Source: Spirochaetales bacterium
GTDB taxonomy: Bacteria; Spirochaetota; Spirochaetia; DSM-27196; SKKC01
DNA: 7,149 bases
NCBI GenBank assembly: GCA_007121695.1
Contig: SKKC01000003.1
Location: 1-7,149, forward strand
Direction of reading: 5' to 3'
Below, in pieces: positions 5,016-7,149 of this stretch. The translations under genes were made by a program, and so were the position numbers. Numbering within the stretch: position 1 is the stretch's first letter; each line of letters starts with the position of its first letter. The notes under the pieces are model-generated. The model was given only the letters and a program-made list of their open reading frames with translations, ran no database searches and was not told the DNA's origin.

Positions 5016-5963
5016 TTACTCGGCCCCTGTTCCGACGACGATAGCGTACACGTCTGCGAGGCCCGGCCTGCGTACTTCCATGCCCAGCAGCTCCAGCCCC
5101 GACGCCTGCACTCGTTCCGCGAGTCGTGTCAGACGGACGAAGCCTGGCTTCGCCTGTATCGTGACAACCGAGTCGGTTGCACTGGACTGAATGACGCCCG
5201 GCAGGGACGACACCGGCTCGAGCAGACGCGCTGCCTGGTTCTGTACCGTAACGAGTATCGTCTCCTGCGCTTCGGCGTACTGTTGCAGATGTTCAAGAGT
5301 TCCCCTTGCGACAAGGCTCGTCTCGTTGAACAGACAGATTTCGGACGCAAGTGCCTGCACGTCTTCGGCCCGCGGAGCGGTGAACAGCAGGGTGTTTCCG
5401 CGATTTGCATGATCGCGTATCGTCCGTTCTATCAGTTCACGACTTTCGGCGTCCACGCGTCCCCACGGATTGTGCGCGACAAGCAATTGTGGTTCGTGGA
5501 CAAGCGCGCAGCCGAGGCGGATGCGCTGTCTCACCGCATCAGAGACATCCCGCACCGGAGTCTCGAGCCACGGTTCGAGTTCAAGCATCGCCACGATTCG
5601 CTGGATCTTCTGCGCGCGGTCGTACCGCGAGTACCGCTTCGAACCGAAAAAACGAAGCGCCAGGTCAAGGTTTTCGCGTGCCGTAAAATCCCGGAACAAT
5701 CCCCCTTCGGGCGGTACGATGCCGACCAGAAACCGTCGCGAGCCTGCACCGGGCAAACGCTGCCCATAGATTGAAATGGTGCCCCGCTGTGGTCTGTGAA
5801 AACCCGTAACGCAGTTCAGGAACAGCGTGCCAGCGGCTTCAGATGCACCGTATACACCGCATACCTCACCGTGCGGCAGCGTGAATGAGGCTACCTGCAG
5901 ACGGGTATGCCCCGATCGGTCAAGAACGAGCAGATCGCGAACTGTCACTGCGTGTACGTCCAT
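5016..5963 (-). CDS. Catalytically degenerate ABC ATPase homologue (pseudo-ATPase)
   Basis: A 315-residue protein with the layout of ABC-2 exporter ATPases (DrrA/CcmA-like), including the C-terminal extension ending MEVRRPGLADVYAIVVG. Almost every nucleotide-handling motif is lost. Walker A is G39-ASEAAGT: the essential Lys is G45 and the preceding Gly is A44. The signature reads V140-S-D-A-V instead of LSGGQ, although the following RQR is kept. Walker B reads LLVAHNP: Asp is H164 and catalytic Glu is N165. The D-loop is R-V-D, and the H-loop His is P197 (LLFTAP). The Q-loop position is Pro (VPPEGGLF). Flanking framework residues align well, so the fold is kept. I chose the ATG at 5961-5963, 16 bases after the hydrolase stop; a longer in-frame start at 6065 would run 86 bases into the hydrolase gene. 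TAAGGT overlaps the hydrolase stop as a rather distant ribosome site. Likely a structural or signalling partner of the permease-kinase, not an energy source. Confidence 0.88.
   Translation of the reverse strand: MDVHAVTVRDLLVLDRSGHTRLQVASFTLPHGEVCGVYGASEAAGTLFLNCVTGFHRPQRGTISIYGQRLPGAGSRRFLVGIVPPEGGLFRDFTARENLDLALRFFGSKRYSRYDRAQKIQRIVAMLELEPWLETPVRDVSDAVRQRIRLGCALVHEPQLLVAHNPWGRVDAESRELIERTIRDHANRGNTLLFTAPRAEDVQALASEICLFNETSLVARGTLEHLQQYAEAQETILVTVQNQAARLLEPVSSLPGVIQSSATDSVVTIQAKPGFVRLTRLAERVQASGLELLGMEVRRPGLADVYAIVVGTGAE
5466..5486 (-). other. Degenerate Walker B site in the pseudo-ATPase
   Basis: Codons for residues 160-166, L-L-V-A-H-N-P, where ABC ATPases have hydrophobic residues followed by D-E-P. 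CAC (His, 5472-5474) replaces the Mg-binding Asp and AAT (Asn, 5469-5471) replaces the catalytic Glu; the Pro is kept, which fixes the alignment. Confidence 0.8.
5826..5849 (-). other. Degenerate Walker A site in the pseudo-ATPase
   Basis: Codons for residues 39-46. The codon at 5829-5831 reads GGC (Gly) where the family has the Lys that binds the ATP phosphates, and 5832-5834 reads GCT (Ala) where a Gly is expected. The Thr that follows is kept. Both codons are changed within an undisturbed frame, with good alignment on either side. Confidence 0.8.
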
Positions 5964-5979
5964 GGTTTGTAATACTACC

Positions 5980-7149
5980 TTACCGCCGGTCGGATGCCCA
6001 ACGGGCGAGTTCGCGGAAGAGCGCAATCGTTTCGTGGTCTCGCTCGTCAAAGTCGTAGTCGGCACTCGTTTTTGCGATTACCACACGGTATTCAGGGTGT
6101 ACATACACGTACTGCCCCCAGATGCCTATGGCAGTAAAGTCACCTTCCGGGTCTTCCGGAATCCACCACTTGTAGCCGTAGCCGAACTCCCAGTCGCTAT
6201 CCGGGTTTTCGCCGGGCTGCAGGCGTGCTTCGCTTCGATACACAGACTCGGAGACCCAGTTGGCGGGAATAATCTGCTGCTCGCCGCGACGGCCATTGTT
6301 GAGATACAGGCGGCCAAATCGCAGGAAGTCGTTCAGCGAGGCGGATAGAAACGCGTGTCCCATGGTATTGCCGTGAAAGTCCGTGTTCCAGTACGCGGGG
6401 TGTTCCATGCCGGCTGGTATCCAGATGGACTGCTCGAAATATCCGCTCAGGCTCTGACCGACAGCGGCTTCAACTACGAGACCGAGTACCAGCGAGTCGC
6501 TGCTTACGTACTCGTTGTAGACGCCAGGTTCGCGCACCGCTTCGGTATCGCGTAGAAGATCAGGAATCGCATCCCGGAACCCGAAAACCCGAACCGGCAG
6601 CAAGTTGATGTCGGAGGTGAAGCTGTCGTAGTCCTCGTCGAATCCGAGACCCGATGACATGGTCAGCAAGTCCTGTATGGACACCCTTCCGTAGTCGCTC
6701 GAGGCGAAATCGGGTAGGTATCTGTCCACCCGATCGTGGACCGACTGTATGTAGCCCTCGTCGATTGCAATGCCGACGAGCGCCGAGAGGACCGATTTCG
6801 CCATCGAGAACGAGGTCGGCAGCGACGCCGGGTCGTAGCCGCGGTAGTACTGCTCGGTAACGACGGTGCCGTCGACGGCGATGCTCAATCCGGTCGTCCA
6901 TGTCTCTTCGAGAAACCCTGCCACGCTGCGTTCTTCGCCGTCAAAGGAAAAGGTGTCCGGCAGGTTCTGTATGTCGCGGTCGAAGTGCCAGACGCTGTCG
7001 CTGGCATTCGCCGCTTCAGAGGGAAAGAGCGTATGGAAGTTCCTGAAGTTATCGACACGGGTCTCGTCGCTGAAGAGCGTGAAGGTAATCCACCAGTCGC
7101 TGTTTCGCAGGTACACAAAGCCCGAGACCCCGGCGACAAGCAGAACAGC
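5980..7149 (-). CDS. Membrane-anchored serine hydrolase, beta-lactamase fold (5' partial)
   Basis: The frame is open from the right edge to TAA at 5980-5982, giving 389 residues; the true start lies outside. The first visible residues are A-V-L-L-V-A-G-V-S-G-F-V-Y followed by L-R-N-S-D-W-W, a hydrophobic signal or anchor segment, so the GTG at 7114-7116 is probably internal. Numbering from the edge, the SxxK nucleophile motif is S115-M-A-K118, within an FSMAKSVLSALVG helix. The second motif is Y214-V-S in EYVSSDSLVLG. The third motif region reads GIWGQYVYVHPE, where class C enzymes and DD-peptidases have KTG or HTG. This pattern fits the large serine hydrolase family that includes 6-aminohexanoate-dimer hydrolase (NylB) and esterases. 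Expected location is outside the cytoplasmic membrane. Sixteen bases separate it from the pseudo-ATPase, so it is probably in the same operon. Substrate (ester, amide or cell-wall peptide) cannot be read from sequence. Confidence 0.9.
   Translation of the reverse strand, partial: AVLLVAGVSGFVYLRNSDWWITFTLFSDETRVDNFRNFHTLFPSEAANASDSVWHFDRDIQNLPDTFSFDGEERSVAGFLEETWTTGLSIAVDGTVVTEQYYRGYDPASLPTSFSMAKSVLSALVGIAIDEGYIQSVHDRVDRYLPDFASSDYGRVSIQDLLTMSSGLGFDEDYDSFTSDINLLPVRVFGFRDAIPDLLRDTEAVREPGVYNEYVSSDSLVLGLVVEAAVGQSLSGYFEQSIWIPAGMEHPAYWNTDFHGNTMGHAFLSASLNDFLRFGRLYLNNGRRGEQQIIPANWVSESVYRSEARLQPGENPDSDWEFGYGYKWWIPEDPEGDFTAIGIWGQYVYVHPEYRVVIAKTSADYDFDERDHETIALFRELARWASDRR

Noticed and set aside
5283..5774. 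Plus-strand open frame of 163 codons opposite the pseudo-ATPase
   Set aside because: Antisense to a clear ABC-family reading frame, with no recognisable motif or ribosome site.
5466..5849. Frameshift or sequencing error as the cause of the lost ATPase motifs
   Set aside because: Residues on both sides of every altered motif align with the family in the same frame (for example RQR after the signature, Pro after Walker B, RPxLxDV near the C-terminus), so the changes are substitutions at separate sites.
5964..6065. A longer pseudo-ATPase beginning at 6065 (34 extra residues)
   Set aside because: The extension overlaps the 3' end of the serine hydrolase gene, is rich in Thr/Ser/Arg as expected for a shadow frame, and aligns with nothing in the ABC family, whose N-terminal strand begins just after the ATG at 5963.
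7114..7116. GTG as the true start of the serine hydrolase
   Set aside because: The frame continues upstream to the window edge through a hydrophobic signal-like segment, so the real start is most likely outside the window.
1..7149. CRISPR array, tRNA, rRNA, insertion sequence or attachment sites
   Set aside because: No spaced direct repeats, cloverleaf-like segments, transposase-like proteins or terminal repeats were seen on reading both strands.
5980..7149. A classical antibiotic-resistance class C beta-lactamase
   Set aside because: The SxxK motif and fold fit, but the second motif is YVS and the third region is GIWGQ in place of KTG; this pattern is that of the broader NylB/esterase-like family.

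Overview
This is a bacterial window of two gene clusters that converge near base 2,080. No phylogenetic marker is present and I cannot place the organism. Shine-Dalgarno-like sequences, 2-4 base gene junctions and ABC-2/NarL-type proteins are generic bacterial traits. The plus-strand cluster is visibly AT-richer than the minus-strand cluster (28/60 G+C in bases 301-360 against 38/60 in 5101-5160, counted by hand), so the two may have different histories.

Left, plus strand (1-2060). A reading frame entering from the left edge ends at 76 and overlaps a 19-codon hydrophobic micro-ORF (70-129) that has a strong ribosome binding site. Next come two inverted repeats (136-157 and 165-196), then a compact three-gene ABC-2 exporter: membrane subunit (215-820), ATPase (840-1457) and a second, related membrane subunit (1458-2060). 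The ATPase keeps Walker A, Walker B and the catalytic Glu, so it is probably active, although the Q-loop glutamine is replaced.

Right, minus strand (2095-7149). In transcription order: a membrane-anchored serine hydrolase of the beta-lactamase fold (5' end outside the window), an ABC-type ATPase homologue whose nucleotide-handling motifs are nearly all destroyed although the frame is intact, a 712-residue protein joining an ABC-2 permease (probably two permease-like halves) to a NarL-type histidine kinase, its LuxR/NarL-family response regulator, and a 46-residue membrane peptide overlapping the regulator gene. Junctions are 16 nt apart, 2 nt apart, 4 nt overlapping and 17 nt overlapping, which indicates one operon.

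The main discovery is the minus-strand sensor. An ABC transporter seems to have lost ATP-driven transport and become the receptor part of a histidine kinase: the permease is covalently part of the kinase and its partner ATPase is a pseudo-ATPase. The permease domain carries the same Gln-Tyr-x-x-Asp motif after TM2 as both exporter membrane subunits. This suggests that the sensor recognises what the neighbouring live exporter moves, or a related amphiphilic or peptide ligand, and that the regulator controls that exporter. Motif losses, fusion and gene order are read directly; function and regulatory wiring are inference.
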